Part shown: positions 17,302-26,171 of the stretch, one piece after another
Position numbering within the stretch: position 1 is the stretch's first letter
Layout of the letters: the number at the start of each line of letters is the position of its first letter
NCBI RefSeq assembly: GCF_014656135.1
Contig: NZ_BNBV01000001.1
Location: 389,120-453,119 of the forward strand
Source: Streptomyces thermodiastaticus
GTDB lineage: Bacteria > Actinomycetota > Actinomycetes > Streptomycetales > Streptomycetaceae
Reading direction: 5' to 3'
Length of the DNA stretch: 64,000 nt
Notes under the pieces: generated by a model
Told to the model about the DNA's origin: nothing
The model's input: only the letters and a program-made list of their open reading frames with translations
Database searches by the model: none
Program-made: the position numbers and the translations under genes

Positions 17302-17712
17302 GTGGGGTACGGTGACGAGGCGACGATCCGGAGGATCCTGACCGAGGCCGGTGACACGTGGGCCGTGGTGGGCCTGTCGAACAACCGCGACCGCGCCGCG
17401 TACGGGGTGGCGCAGGTGCTGCAGCGGTTCGGCAAGCGCATCGTCCCGGTGCACCCGAAGGCGGAGACCGTGCACGGCGAGCAGGGGTACGCCTCGCTCG
17501 CGGACATCCCGTTCGACGTGGACGTGGTGGACGTGTTCGTCAACAGCGCCCTGGCCGGTGCGGTGGCCGACGAGGCGGTCGCCAAGGGCGCGAAGGCGGT
17601 GTGGTTCCAGCTCGGGGTCGTCGACGAGGACGCCTGCGCACGGACCCGGGCCGCGGGGCTGGACATGGTGATGGACCGCTGCCCGGCGATCGAGATCCCC
17701 CGTCTGCGGTAG
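17302..17712 (+). CDS. CoA-binding (YccU-like) Rossmann protein
   Basis: A 136-residue single-domain CoA-binding protein: TWAVVGLSNNRDRAAYGVAQ opens the Rossmann fold, followed by VPVHPKAETVHGEQGYASLADIP and a C-terminal KAVWFQLGVVDEDACARTR. The fold matches the CoA-binding half of succinyl-CoA synthetase alpha. Its substrate is unknown. The GTG at 17302 follows GAAGGAGA by 8 bases and is the best start; the frame is open further upstream only as antisense of YigZ. Confidence 0.88.
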   Translation: MGYGDEATIRRILTEAGDTWAVVGLSNNRDRAAYGVAQVLQRFGKRIVPVHPKAETVHGEQGYASLADIPFDVDVVDVFVNSALAGAVADEAVAKGAKAVWFQLGVVDEDACARTRAAGLDMVMDRCPAIEIPRLR

Positions 17713-17809
17713 CGCGCCGCCCTGCCGGCAGCCGCCCTGGCCAGGGCCTGCGGACGTGGGGCCGGCCGGGGGGCGGCGACAGGGATGCACCCGGAGCAGG
17801 GAGCTGACC

Positions 17810-19060
17810 GTGCACCGTCATAATGCGCGGGTGATACACGATTCCCAGCACCCGGACACGTCGTGCCGTCCTGAATACGTCCCGGTCGTCGTCCTCGGCG
17901 CCGGTCCCGCGGGACTCACCGTCGCCGGCATCCTGCGTGCCGCCTCCATCGACTGCCTGGTCCTGGAGACCGAGTCCCGGTCGTTCATCGAAGAGCGGCC
18001 GCGCGCCGGGGTCCTGGAGGAGCCGGCCGTCCGCGGGCTGATGCAGCGCGGCCTGGCGGTGGAGCTGCTGCGGCACGCCGAACGGCACACCGCGTGCGAG
18101 TTCCGCTTCGACGGCGAGGCCCGCCGTCTGGACTACGCCGGGCTGACGGGGCACCACCACGTGGTCTGTCCGCAGCCGCGGCTGGTGAAGGCCCTGGTGC
18201 ACGAGTACGCCGACGTCCGGGGCGGCGCCATACGCTTCCAGGTCCGGGACGTCGCCCTGCACGACATCGACACCGGCCGGCCGTCGGTGTCCTACGTCTG
18301 CCCGGAGACGGGCCGGCGCCGGCAGGTGCACTGCGACTTCATCGCCGGGTGCGACGGTGCGCGCGGCGTGAGCCGGGCGGCGCTGACCGGTGCCGGGCAC
18401 GCCCGGATCGCCCGGTACGACCACGGCGTCGGCTGGCTGGCGCTGCTCGCCGAGACCCCGCCGTCCTCCGACTGCGTCCTGTTCGGCGTCCACCCGCGGG
18501 GCTTCGCCGGCCAGATGCCCCGCAGCCCCGAGGTCACCCGGTTCTACCTGCAGTGCCCGCCCGGCGACGACCCCGAGGCCTGGCCGCACGAACGGGTCTG
18601 GGCCGAGCTGCGGGAGCGGCTCGCGGCGGCGGACGTGCCGCCGCCGCAGGAGGGCAGACTGCTGGAGAAGCGGGTCCTCGGCATGCACGACTACGTCGTG
18701 GAGCCGATGGCGGCCGGCCGTCTCTTCCTGGCCGGTGACGCCGCCCACCTCACCGCGCCCATCGCGGCCAAGGGCATGAACCTGGCCCTGTACGACGCCT
18801 TCCTGCTCGGCGACGCGCTCACCGCCCGTCTCACGAAGGACGACGACAGCGGCCTGGCGGGCTATTCGGCGGCGAGCCTGCGGCGGGTGTGGGACTACGA
18901 GGAGTTCTCGCACTGGCTGTCCGACGTCTTCCACGGCGCGGCCTCCGGCGACCCGTACCGCGCGGGCACCGCCCTGGCCCGTCTGCGCCGTCTGTTCGCC
19001 TCGCGGGCCGCCGCCTCCGCCTTCGCCGAGCGGTACCTCGGCACGGCGAGCCACTACTGA
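17810..19060 (+). CDS. PobA-like FAD-dependent aromatic hydroxylase
   Basis: A 416-residue class A flavoprotein monooxygenase: the N-terminal dinucleotide motif VLGAGPAGLTVAGIL, the DG-type segment CDFIAGCDGARG, and the FAD-ribityl motif RLFLAGDAAHLTAPIAAKGMN. The overall pattern, including RPRAGVLEEPAV and MHDYVVEPMAAGRLF, is closest to 4-hydroxybenzoate 3-monooxygenase, which makes protocatechuate from 4-hydroxybenzoate with NADPH and oxygen. The GTG at 17810 has AGGGAG 6 bases upstream; a second GTG at 17831 is possible. The expected neighbours (PobR-type regulator, protocatechuate genes) are missing, so the exact substrate is not certain. Confidence 0.82.
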   Translation: MHRHNARVIHDSQHPDTSCRPEYVPVVVLGAGPAGLTVAGILRAASIDCLVLETESRSFIEERPRAGVLEEPAVRGLMQRGLAVELLRHAERHTACEFRFDGEARRLDYAGLTGHHHVVCPQPRLVKALVHEYADVRGGAIRFQVRDVALHDIDTGRPSVSYVCPETGRRRQVHCDFIAGCDGARGVSRAALTGAGHARIARYDHGVGWLALLAETPPSSDCVLFGVHPRGFAGQMPRSPEVTRFYLQCPPGDDPEAWPHERVWAELRERLAAADVPPPQEGRLLEKRVLGMHDYVVEPMAAGRLFLAGDAAHLTAPIAAKGMNLALYDAFLLGDALTARLTKDDDSGLAGYSAASLRRVWDYEEFSHWLSDVFHGAASGDPYRAGTALARLRRLFASRAAASAFAERYLGTASHY

Positions 19061-19130
19061 GGAATGGTTCCTGCCGGGGGCGGGTACGCCGGCGCCCGTG
19101 CCCCGAGTGCCAGGCCGGGCGCCGGCGCGG

Positions 19131-19685
19131 TCAGATCCCGAGCCCCTCCAGCACCTCGGCCCCGGGCAGCTCGGCGAAGGCCTTGCCGGGCACGAGCAGC
19201 TTGCCGCGGCGGCGGCCGCTGCCCACCAGGACGTACGGCAGCTCGACGACCGCGGCGTCGACCAGGACGGGCCAGTGTTGCGGCAGGCCGATCGGCGTGA
19301 TGCCGCCGTACTCCATGCCGGTCTCGCCCGTGGCCACCTCCCTGGGCGCGAACGAGGCCTTGCGCACGCCGAGGTGCCGGCGCACGAGCCCGTTGACGTC
19401 GACACGGGTGGTGGACAGTGCCAGGCAGGCGGCCAGCCGGGTCTCGCCGGCGCGCTTGCCCGCCACCACCACGCAGTTCGCGGACGTGTTCAGCAGGTCG
19501 CGGCCGTAGTGCTCGACGAAGACGGCGGTATCGGCCCAGTCCGGTTCGGTGTCCACGTACAGGATCTGCCCGGCGGGCACGCCGCCGCGCCAGTGCCGTA
19601 CGGCGTCGGCGACGGGACGGATCAGCTCGCCGAGGCAGTCGGGAGCGGGGGTGGCCTGGTCGAAGTTGCCGATGGGTGCACGCAT
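19131..19685 (-). CDS. YbaK/EbsC-type aminoacyl-tRNA deacylase
   Basis: A 184-residue protein of the YbaK/ProX fold, related to the editing domain of prolyl-tRNA synthetase. The conserved GGITPIGLP loop, TSANCVVVAGKRAGETR (with the functional lysine) and VLVDAAVVEL strand are present. Such proteins hydrolyse mischarged tRNAs in trans, for example Cys- or Ala-tRNA(Pro). The protein is single-domain and cytosolic. The ATG at 19685 starts MRAPIGNFDQATPAPDCL. Confidence 0.88.
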   Translation of the reverse strand: MRAPIGNFDQATPAPDCLGELIRPVADAVRHWRGGVPAGQILYVDTEPDWADTAVFVEHYGRDLLNTSANCVVVAGKRAGETRLAACLALSTTRVDVNGLVRRHLGVRKASFAPREVATGETGMEYGGITPIGLPQHWPVLVDAAVVELPYVLVGSGRRRGKLLVPGKAFAELPGAEVLEGLGI

Positions 19686-19799
19686 GACGGCACGCTAGCA
19701 GTGGTCTCGCCGGGCCGGGCGGCGTCCCGGGTGCCCGGGTCCGCCCGCGGTGACCGGGCTGTCCCGCGCCGCGCGCATCCGGCCCAGCGGGACGGAGCC

Positions 19800-20585
19800 T
19801 CAGGGCCGTGCGCCCTGGCTCCGCTGGGTCTCGCCGAGCGCGGACAGCCGGGCGGCGGCCTCCTCGTCCAGCTCGTCCAGGGCGATCAGCTGCTTCGAGG
19901 TGACCCCGTCCGGTATCGGCACCGGCGGCGGGGTGCGCAGGGGCGGCTGCCAGCCCTCGTCCGGTGTCCAGCGGCGGACGACCCGGGCGGGTGCCCCGGC
20001 CACGACGGCATGGTCGGGCACCTCGCCGCGGACCACCGAGCCGGCCGCGACCACCGCGTTCCGTCCGAGCCGCGCGCCGGGCAGGATCACCGCGCCGGTG
20101 CCGATCCAGCAGCCGGGTCCGATCTCCACCGGTTCCATGCGCGGCCACTGCTTGCCGACGGGCTGGTGCGGGTCGTCGTAGGAGTGGTTGGTGGAGGTGA
20201 TGTAGACGTACGGGCCGATGTAGCAGTCGTTGCCGAGGGTGACCGTGGTGTCGGCGACGACATGGCTGCCGCGGCCGAGGACGACGCCGTCGCCGATGCG
20301 CAGGATCGGGTCCGGGCCGAGGTCGAGGTCGGGCATGAGACCGGCGGTCAGGGTGACCTGTTCGCCGATGATGCAGTGGGCGCCGAGATGGATCCACGGT
20401 TCGCCGAAGACCGTGCCGAGCGGGAAGGCGAGTCTGGTACCTGTTCCTATCGCCCCGAATCGGAACCGCCCGGGATGCTCGGCCGTGACGGAGCCCGTGC
20501 GCTGCACCCAGGACCAGGCCGCATGGACGGCGCGCTGGGCGAGGCGGCGCCGCCAGGACGAGAACGTGTTCTTGCGCGTGGGCAC
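19800..20585 (-). CDS. Left-handed beta-helix acyltransferase
   Basis: A 261-residue hexapeptide-repeat acetyl/acyltransferase. Residues ~55-190 show the [LIV]-G-x4 pattern (IHLGAHCIIGEQVTLTAG, LRIGDGVVLGRGSHVVADT, IGPGCWIGTGAVILPGARLG) and the active-site region TSTNHSYDDP, as in maltose/galactoside O-acetyltransferases. The acceptor is unknown; an envelope or polysaccharide target is plausible. The GTG at 20585 gives MPTRKNTFSSWRRRL. The frame is open to a GTG at 20648, and neither has a strong ribosome binding site. Confidence 0.85.
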   Translation of the reverse strand: MPTRKNTFSSWRRRLAQRAVHAAWSWVQRTGSVTAEHPGRFRFGAIGTGTRLAFPLGTVFGEPWIHLGAHCIIGEQVTLTAGLMPDLDLGPDPILRIGDGVVLGRGSHVVADTTVTLGNDCYIGPYVYITSTNHSYDDPHQPVGKQWPRMEPVEIGPGCWIGTGAVILPGARLGRNAVVAAGSVVRGEVPDHAVVAGAPARVVRRWTPDEGWQPPLRTPPPVPIPDGVTSKQLIALDELDEEAAARLSALGETQRSQGARP

Positions 20586-20719
20586 CCGCAGACTGTACTC
20601 AGCCCGAACGGCCGCCCGGGCTGCGGGCACCTGTGATCTTCGCCCCACCCGATGTCGTACGGTTCCGGTGGGGCGGTCCGGACGGCGGGACCGCCGGCCG
20701 ACTCGGGAAGGCGGGACAG

Positions 20720-21247
20720 ATGACGCACGAGGAGCTGATCATCGGGATCGGCGGCCGGTGGCCGCGCGTGGACGAGCAGGCGTTCGTCGCGCCCACGGCC
20801 ACGGTGATCGGTGACGTGGTGCTCGGCGCGGGGGCGAGCGTGTGGTACGGCGCGGTGCTGCGGGGCGACGTGGAGCGGATCGCCGTGGGCGCGCACAGCA
20901 ACGTCCAGGACAACTGCACCCTGCATGCCGACCCCGGGTTCCCGGTCGAGGTCGGCGAGCGTGTCTCCATCGGCCACAACGCGGTGGTGCACGGTGCGAC
21001 CGTGGAGGACGACTGCCTGATCGGCATGGGTGCGACCGTGCTGAACGGCGCGGTGATCGGCACCGGTTCCCTGGTGGCCGCGCAGGCGCTGGTGCCGCAG
21101 GGGATGCGGGTGCCGCCTGGGTCGCTGGTCGCGGGGGTGCCCGCGAAGGTCCGGCGGGAGCTGACGCGGGAAGAGCGCGAGGGGATCACGCTCAACGGCA
21201 CGATGTACGCGGAGCTGGCCATGGCGCACCGGGACGTGTACGCCTGA
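20720..21247 (+). CDS. Gamma-class carbonic anhydrase family protein
   Basis: A 175-residue trimeric beta-helix protein of the gamma carbonic anhydrase/YrdA/PaaY family. The three zinc-ligand histidines are in place: CTLHADPG, SIGHNAVVHG (two). The substrate residue Asn/Gln pattern HSNVQDNCTLH is conserved, so it may hydrate CO2 or hydrolyse thioesters like PaaY. The ATG at 20720 follows GGAAGG by 8 bases. It is divergent from the other beta-helix protein just upstream, with about 135 bp between. Confidence 0.9.
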   Translation: MTHEELIIGIGGRWPRVDEQAFVAPTATVIGDVVLGAGASVWYGAVLRGDVERIAVGAHSNVQDNCTLHADPGFPVEVGERVSIGHNAVVHGATVEDDCLIGMGATVLNGAVIGTGSLVAAQALVPQGMRVPPGSLVAGVPAKVRRELTREEREGITLNGTMYAELAMAHRDVYA

Positions 21248-21278
21248 GCCATGAGCCGCGGCCGGGCCGCGCCGGCGG

Positions 21279-21932
21279 TCACTCGCGGGCGGCGACCGGC
21301 TCGGCCTCCTCCGTCTCCTGGTGCGCGGCCTGCGCCTTCTTCGCCCGGCGCTTGACCACCAGCATCGACACCAGGCCGATGAGCACGGCCGCCACCAGGC
21401 CCAGATAGGAGAACTTCTTCAGCCAGGACTCGGCGACGACGCCGACGTAGTAGATGACGGCCGTGGTGCCGCCGGCCCAGCACAAGCCGCCGAGCATGTT
21501 GGCGATGAGGAACTTCCAGTAGGGCATGTGCAGCACGCCGGCGAGCGGGCCGGCGAAGATGCGCAGCAGGGCGACGAAGCGGCCGAAGAACACCGCCCAC
21601 ATGCCCCACTTCTCGAAGGACCGCTCGGCGGTGGCCACATGCCCCTCGCCGAAGTGCTTGGGGAACTTCTTGCCCAGCCAGGCGAGCAGCGGCCTGCCGC
21701 CCTTGCGCCCGATGGCGTAGCCGATGGAGTCGCCCACCACCGCGCCGGCGGTGGCGCAGGCGCCCAGCACGACGGGATTGATGTGGGAGTGCTGGGAGGA
21801 CATCAGGGCGGCCGACACCAGAACGATCTCGCCCGGCAGCGGGATGCCCAGGCTCTCCATGCCGATCACCAGGGCCACCACGGCGTAGACGGCACCCGGT
21901 GGCACCGTGTCGAGCCATTCCTGGACGTGCAC
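21279..21932 (-). CDS. DedA-family membrane protein
   Basis: A 217-residue inner-membrane protein of the DedA/SNARE-associated (VTT) family. The hallmark stretches IPLPGEIVLVSAALMS, GYAIGRKGGRPLL, GRFVALLRIFAGPLAGVLHM and NMLGGLCWA, plus four or five membrane segments, are visible. The C-terminus is a short charged tail (KRRAKKAQAAHQETEEAE). DedA proteins act as lipid (undecaprenyl-phosphate or phospholipid) translocases. The GTG at 21932 opens MHVQEWLDTVPPGAVYA. A second VTT-domain protein is encoded at 24373. Confidence 0.92.
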   Translation of the reverse strand: MHVQEWLDTVPPGAVYAVVALVIGMESLGIPLPGEIVLVSAALMSSQHSHINPVVLGACATAGAVVGDSIGYAIGRKGGRPLLAWLGKKFPKHFGEGHVATAERSFEKWGMWAVFFGRFVALLRIFAGPLAGVLHMPYWKFLIANMLGGLCWAGGTTAVIYYVGVVAESWLKKFSYLGLVAAVLIGLVSMLVVKRRAKKAQAAHQETEEAEPVAARE

Positions 21933-22083
21933 CGCCGGTTCCTCCCCGTTCGCGTCCGTGCCATGCCTGGGCGTCGCGAGAGACGCCCCGAAAAGCGTAC
22001 CCGGTCGGCCGCACCGGACGGCGTGTCACCGTCGCCCGGGGACCGGCCCGGACACCGTCCGCTACCGCCCTGTCCATGCCCGG

Positions 22084-22114
22084 TGACCGAATCGTGTCCC
22101 TGGCCTTCTAGGGT
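22084..22114 (+). promoter_or_regulatory. Leaderless promoter for the repeat-rich membrane protein
   Basis: TAGGGT (22109-22114) lies 8 bases before the ATG at 22123, with a TGACCG box (22084-22089) 19 bases further upstream. No Shine-Dalgarno sequence is present, so transcription probably starts at or next to the ATG. Confidence 0.45.
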
Positions 22115-22122
22115 TGCTGCCC

Positions 22123-23229
22123 ATGTGGCCAGGACAGCAGCCGCCCGGGGGCGAGCAGAACCCGCAGAACAACCCGTACCAGCAGCCGCCCGGGGGCGGG
22201 GGGAACCAGCAGAGCAACCCGTACCAGCAGCCGCCCGGCGGGGGAACCCAGCAGAACAACCCCTACCAGCAGCCGAACCCGTATCAGCAGCCGGGTTATC
22301 AGCAGCCCAATCCGTACCAGCAGCCGGGCTACCAGCAGCCCGGCCCCTACGCCCAGCAGCAGCCCTGGGGCAGTGCCGTGCCCGCGGGAACGCCGCAGCC
22401 GGGGCCCGGCGGGTCCGGCCCGGGCGGTGACGGCCGCAACCGCACCAAGCTCGTGGCGATCGTCGCGGCCGCGGCTGTCGTGGTGGCCGCCGGTGTCACC
22501 GGATTCCTGGTCCTGGGCGGCGGGACGTCGGACGACGCCAAGGGCGGCGGCGGGTCCGCCTCCCCGACGGTGACGACGAGCCCGTCCGCATCGGCATCCG
22601 AGGACAACCCGCGCGGCACCGAGACCCTCAAGCCGGAGATCGCCGGCTGGAAGGTCGTCGTCAACTCGAAGTGGGGCGTGGCCTACGACGTGCCGCAGGA
22701 CTGGGAGGTGCTGCCCCCCGGCATGAGCGTCTACGTGGAGGACCTGAAGGAAGGCAAGCCGCTGCAGGTGATGGGCGGCGCCTCCCAGTACAAGTCGAAG
22801 TGGTGCACCTCCGACGACGACAAGGACGGTTACACGGACGACACCTCGCTGGGGACGGCGGGTGTCAAGGGCGGCCGCGGCGCGAAGAACACCGACGAGG
22901 TCGCGGTCAACACGGCCGGATGGTGGGTCTACGGCGCCTACACCCAGCCCGACAAGAAGAGCCTGGTGCTCCCCGACAAGGCCGAGCCGTACACCACCAC
23001 GTCGGGTCTCGAGGGCAGCATCGCCTGGGCCAGCTCGAAGAACACGCCGCAGAAGGGCAAGTGCGCGAGCGACGGCCAGGCGGTCAGCTTCGGCTTCAAG
23101 AACTCCGCCGGTGACTTCGTGTCCTGGAGCTTCTACGGCGCCACGGGAGTGGAGGGCGCGGTGTCCAAGGAGACCATCGTGAAGATCCTCAGCACCGTGC
23201 GCCTGCACGGCACGCCCAACTCCGACTGA
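22123..23229 (+). CDS. Membrane protein with NPYQQPPGGG repeats
   Basis: This 368-residue protein begins with about 90 cytoplasmic residues made of repeated NPYQQPPGGG/NPYQQPGYQQP units. A single membrane helix follows (about 110-132, LVAIVAAAAVVVAAGVTGFL), then a Gly/Ser/Thr linker and a globular outside domain of about 190 residues (WKVVVNSKWGVAYDVPQDWEV, WCTSDDDKDGYTDD, FVSWSFYGATGVEG). The topology is that of a type II membrane protein whose Q/P-rich tail may bind partners or self-associate, as in many actinobacterial envelope proteins. The outer domain has two cysteines that could form a disulfide. No enzyme motif is recognised. It converges on the 23269 gene. Confidence 0.8.
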   Translation: MWPGQQPPGGEQNPQNNPYQQPPGGGGNQQSNPYQQPPGGGTQQNNPYQQPNPYQQPGYQQPNPYQQPGYQQPGPYAQQQPWGSAVPAGTPQPGPGGSGPGGDGRNRTKLVAIVAAAAVVVAAGVTGFLVLGGGTSDDAKGGGGSASPTVTTSPSASASEDNPRGTETLKPEIAGWKVVVNSKWGVAYDVPQDWEVLPPGMSVYVEDLKEGKPLQVMGGASQYKSKWCTSDDDKDGYTDDTSLGTAGVKGGRGAKNTDEVAVNTAGWWVYGAYTQPDKKSLVLPDKAEPYTTTSGLEGSIAWASSKNTPQKGKCASDGQAVSFGFKNSAGDFVSWSFYGATGVEGAVSKETIVKILSTVRLHGTPNSD

Positions 23230-23268
23230 CCGCCTGCCGGCCGCCCGCCGCCGTGGACGGCCGCGTCC

Positions 23269-24114
23269 TCAGCCGATGGTGAAGGCGCCGTCCGGCGGCT
23301 GCGGCGACGGTACGGCGTTCTCGTCCCGCACGACGGCGGCGTCGCCGGTGAAGTCCCGCAGGGCGTCGCCGTGCGCGACGCGGGCCGGGAACGCGTCGGC
23401 CGCGGTCAGCCGGGCCAGGGCGGCGGTGTCGACGGGCCGGTGGGCGGCGACGAGCACGGCGTTGCCGAAGCGCCGGCCGCGCAGCATCGCCGGCTCGGCG
23501 ATCACCGCCAGCTCCTCGAACACCTCGGCGAACGTGGCCAGCTGGGAGCGGAGGAAGGCGAACGGCGCACCGTCGGGGAGGTTGGCGAGGTAGACGCCGC
23601 CGGGCCGCAGCACCCGCCGGACCTCGCGGGCGTAGGCGAGCGAGGTGAGATGGGCCGGGACGCGGGAGCCGCCGAAGACGTCGGCGATCAGTACGTCCGC
23701 CGAGCCGTCCGGGGCCTGCCCGAGCCAGGCCCGGGCGTCGGCGGTGTGCACCGTGATGCCGCTGTTCTCCGGCAGCGGCAGGTGACCGGTGACCAGCTCC
23801 AGCAGGGCCCGGTCGTTCTCGACGACCTCCTGCCGGGAGCCGGGGCGGGTGGCCGCCACGTACCGGGGCAGGGTGAGCGCGCCGCCACCCAGGTGCAGCA
23901 CGTCCAGCGGGCGGCCCGGCTCGGCGATCGTGTCCAGCACGTGCCCGACCCGGCGGGCGTACTCGAACTCCAGGTGGGTGGGCGCGTCCAGGTCGACGTA
24001 CGACTGCGGCGCGCCGTCCACCGTCAGCAGCCATGCCCGCGCTCGGTCGACGTCGGGCATCAGCTTGGCGGTCCCGTGGTCCACGGCACGGGTCACGGGG
24101 ATCGGTTCGGTCAC
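23269..24114 (-). CDS. Spermidine synthase-like methyltransferase-fold protein
   Basis: A 281-residue class I methyltransferase-fold protein related to spermidine synthases. The nucleotide-binding glycine motif is VLHLGGGALTLPRYVA, followed by the acidic residue in EVVENDRALLEL, and DARAWLG and DVLIADVFGG for the catalytic region. No transporter domain is fused, unlike longer actinomycete homologues. Whether it makes polyamines or is a different aminopropyl- or methyltransferase cannot be told. The GTG at 24114 gives MTEPIPVTRAVDHGTAKL. Confidence 0.82.
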   Translation of the reverse strand: MTEPIPVTRAVDHGTAKLMPDVDRARAWLLTVDGAPQSYVDLDAPTHLEFEYARRVGHVLDTIAEPGRPLDVLHLGGGALTLPRYVAATRPGSRQEVVENDRALLELVTGHLPLPENSGITVHTADARAWLGQAPDGSADVLIADVFGGSRVPAHLTSLAYAREVRRVLRPGGVYLANLPDGAPFAFLRSQLATFAEVFEELAVIAEPAMLRGRRFGNAVLVAAHRPVDTAALARLTAADAFPARVAHGDALRDFTGDAAVVRDENAVPSPQPPDGAFTIG

Positions 24115-24372
24115 CGTCCCATTGTGCCGCCGGGCGGCCGGGGCGGTGCGGCGGGTGCCCGCCCGCCCTTCCTGATCGTCCGGCGCGCGGACGGCAGGAC
24201 GTGCCCCGCCGGGCCGGGCGGCGGCGCTGATCCTCTGCGTGACGTGGCCGGCGCGGCCCGGCCGCGGCCTGCCGCGCGTCGGGCGGTCGGTGTGCGCCGG
24301 AGGGGAGTTGAGAGCGCGTCAGCCCCCGGGGTCCTGCGGCGATCACCGCCGTCCGTCGGTTAATGTCACCAG

Positions 24373-25149
24373 ATGTTCGATGCCACCGACCGCTCCGGGG
24401 GTGCCGCCACGGCCTCTGATCACACCCGTACCGCGGAATCCGCCGCCGTTCCCGCGGCCGCCGCGCTCCGGACGGGACGGTCGGCCCGCCTGGTCCGTGT
24501 CCTGCTGTCGCCCTGGTCCCGGCTGTCGCTGCTGCTGGTGCTGCTCGCGGGCGCCGGATCGTGTGTGCTGCTGTTCCAGCCACAGCGGCTGCTGGCCCAC
24601 GGCTGGCCGCCGCAACTGGGCGGGGTCGCCGCGGCGGCGGCGTTCGCGGTGGCGTACGGGGTGTGCACGGTGGCGTTCGTGCCGCGGCCGCTGCTGAACC
24701 TGGCCGCGGGCGCCCTGTTCGGCACGCCGCTGGGGCTCGCGGCCGCGGTGGCCGGCACGGTCCTGGGCGCGGGGACCTCCTTCGGTCTCGGCCGGGTGCT
24801 CGGGCAGGACGCGCTGCGCCCGCTGCTGCGCGGCCGGCTGTTGAAGGCGGCGGACGGGCAGCTCAGCCGGCACGGCTTCCGTTCGATGCTGGCGGCCCGG
24901 CTGTTCCCCGGGGTGCCGTTCTGGGCGGCGAACTACGGCGCCGCCGTGTCCCGCATGAGCGCTCCGGCGTTCCTGTGCGCGACCGCGCTCGGCGTGCTGC
25001 CGAACACGGCCGCCTATGTCGTGGCCGGTGCCCGTGCCACCGCGCCGGCCTCGCCGGCGTTCCTGATCGCGGCGGCGTGCATCGCCCTGCCCGCTCTGGC
25101 GGGCGCGGTGGTGGCCTGGCGCAAACGCCACCGGCTCAGGGGCCGCTGA
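24373..25149 (+). CDS. TVP38/TMEM64 (VTT-domain) membrane protein
   Basis: A 258-residue integral membrane protein with a polar N-terminal tail and about six hydrophobic segments. The VTT signature is clear: FVPRPLLNLAAGALFGTPLG, then GTSFGLGRVLGQDAL, and the region AARLFPGVPFWAANYGAAVS. These proteins are relatives of DedA and are thought to move lipids across the membrane. The ATG at 24373 has no ribosome binding site but TAATGT (24361-24366) lies 6 bases upstream, which fits a leaderless transcript. Confidence 0.85.
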   Translation: MFDATDRSGGAATASDHTRTAESAAVPAAAALRTGRSARLVRVLLSPWSRLSLLLVLLAGAGSCVLLFQPQRLLAHGWPPQLGGVAAAAAFAVAYGVCTVAFVPRPLLNLAAGALFGTPLGLAAAVAGTVLGAGTSFGLGRVLGQDALRPLLRGRLLKAADGQLSRHGFRSMLAARLFPGVPFWAANYGAAVSRMSAPAFLCATALGVLPNTAAYVVAGARATAPASPAFLIAAACIALPALAGAVVAWRKRHRLRGR

Positions 25150-25216
25150 GCGCCGTTCCCGCTGTTTCGTAGCCGTCCGGTAGCGGAGCGTCAGTGCTTG
25201 CCCCTAGGCTTGGGGC

Positions 25217-25396
25217 ATGTCCCCCGATTCCAACGCCTCTGGTTCCGTGCGCTCCGCTGCCGAGCTGAACGAGCAGATCCGGGCGCTGTGGCTGCGTTCG
25301 GGCGGCTCCTTGTCCGCCCAGGAACGCGCGGAGTACGAACTGCTGGTGGTCGAGTGGGCCGCCGCCGTGCGCAGCGAGGTGATCAAGGCGGCCTGA
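25217..25396 (+). CDS. Small conserved hypothetical protein (59 residues)
   Basis: A short helical acidic protein starting MSPDSNASGSVRSAAELNEQ and ending AAAVRSEVIKAA. It has actinomycete codon bias throughout. The ATG at 25217 has no ribosome binding site; TAGGCT (25205-25210) is 6 bases upstream, consistent with a leaderless message. No motif or partner is recognised. It lies between the TVP38 gene and a converging SDR gene. Confidence 0.65.
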   Translation: MSPDSNASGSVRSAAELNEQIRALWLRSGGSLSAQERAEYELLVVEWAAAVRSEVIKAA

Positions 25397-25430
25397 GGGC
25401 GGCCCGCCGTCGCCGGTCCGCCCGGTGGGG

Positions 25431-26171
25431 TCAGCGGCCGCCCGACACCCGCAGCACCGCTCCGGAGGTGTAGGAGGCGTCCGGTGACATCAGCCAGGCG
25501 ACGGCGGTGGCGATCTCCTCGGCCCGGCCGGCCCGGCCCAGCGGGACCGCCGGGCCGACGCGCCGGATCCGGTCCGGATCGCCCGACGCGGCATGGATCC
25601 CGGTGTCGATCAGGCCGGGTGCCACCGCGTTGACGCGAATGCCGTCCGGGCCGAGTTCCTTGGCCAGGCCGATCGTCAGGGCGTCGACGGCGGCCTTGGT
25701 GGCCGCGTAGTGGACGTAGTCCCCCGGGCTGCCGAGCGTGGCCGCGACGGAGGAGATGTTCACGATCACGCCGTTGCGGCGTGGCGTCATGAGCTGCGCG
25801 GCGCGGCGGCAGCAGAGCAGGGTGCCGAGCAGATTGACGTCCACCACCCGGCGCAGGTCGGCGGTGTCCGTGTCGGCGAGCCGGCCGAGCGGGCCGGCCA
25901 CTCCGGCGTTGTTCACCAGTCCGGTCACCGGGCCGAGGCGTTGCTCCGCCGTGGCGAACAGCCTCTCGACGTCCGCCTCCGCCGAGGTGTCCACGCGGAC
26001 GGCGATGCCGCGCGCCCCTGCTTCCAGCACCTCGTCGGCCACGGCTTCGGCGGCCTTGGTGTCGAGGGCGTAACCGATCACCACGTCGTGCCCGTCGGCG
26101 GCCAGCCTGCGGCAGACGGCGGCGCCGATGCCCCGGCTGCCGCCGGTGACGACGGTGACGAGACGCTTCAT
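25431..26171 (-). CDS. SDR-family oxidoreductase
   Basis: A 246-residue classical short-chain dehydrogenase. The cofactor motif TGGSRGIG (residues 9-16), NNAG, the catalytic Ser (NISSVAA), and YAATK (Tyr/Lys) are all present, with a GG end (VLRVSGGR). The pattern is FabG-like. The preferred cofactor is unclear: residues after strand 2 (IGYALDTKAAE) do not settle NADP versus NAD. The ATG at 26171 has GGAGG a few bases upstream. The gene stands alone and converges on the small gene at 25217. Substrate unknown. Confidence 0.88.
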   Translation of the reverse strand: MKRLVTVVTGGSRGIGAAVCRRLAADGHDVVIGYALDTKAAEAVADEVLEAGARGIAVRVDTSAEADVERLFATAEQRLGPVTGLVNNAGVAGPLGRLADTDTADLRRVVDVNLLGTLLCCRRAAQLMTPRRNGVIVNISSVAATLGSPGDYVHYAATKAAVDALTIGLAKELGPDGIRVNAVAPGLIDTGIHAASGDPDRIRRVGPAVPLGRAGRAEEIATAVAWLMSPDASYTSGAVLRVSGGR

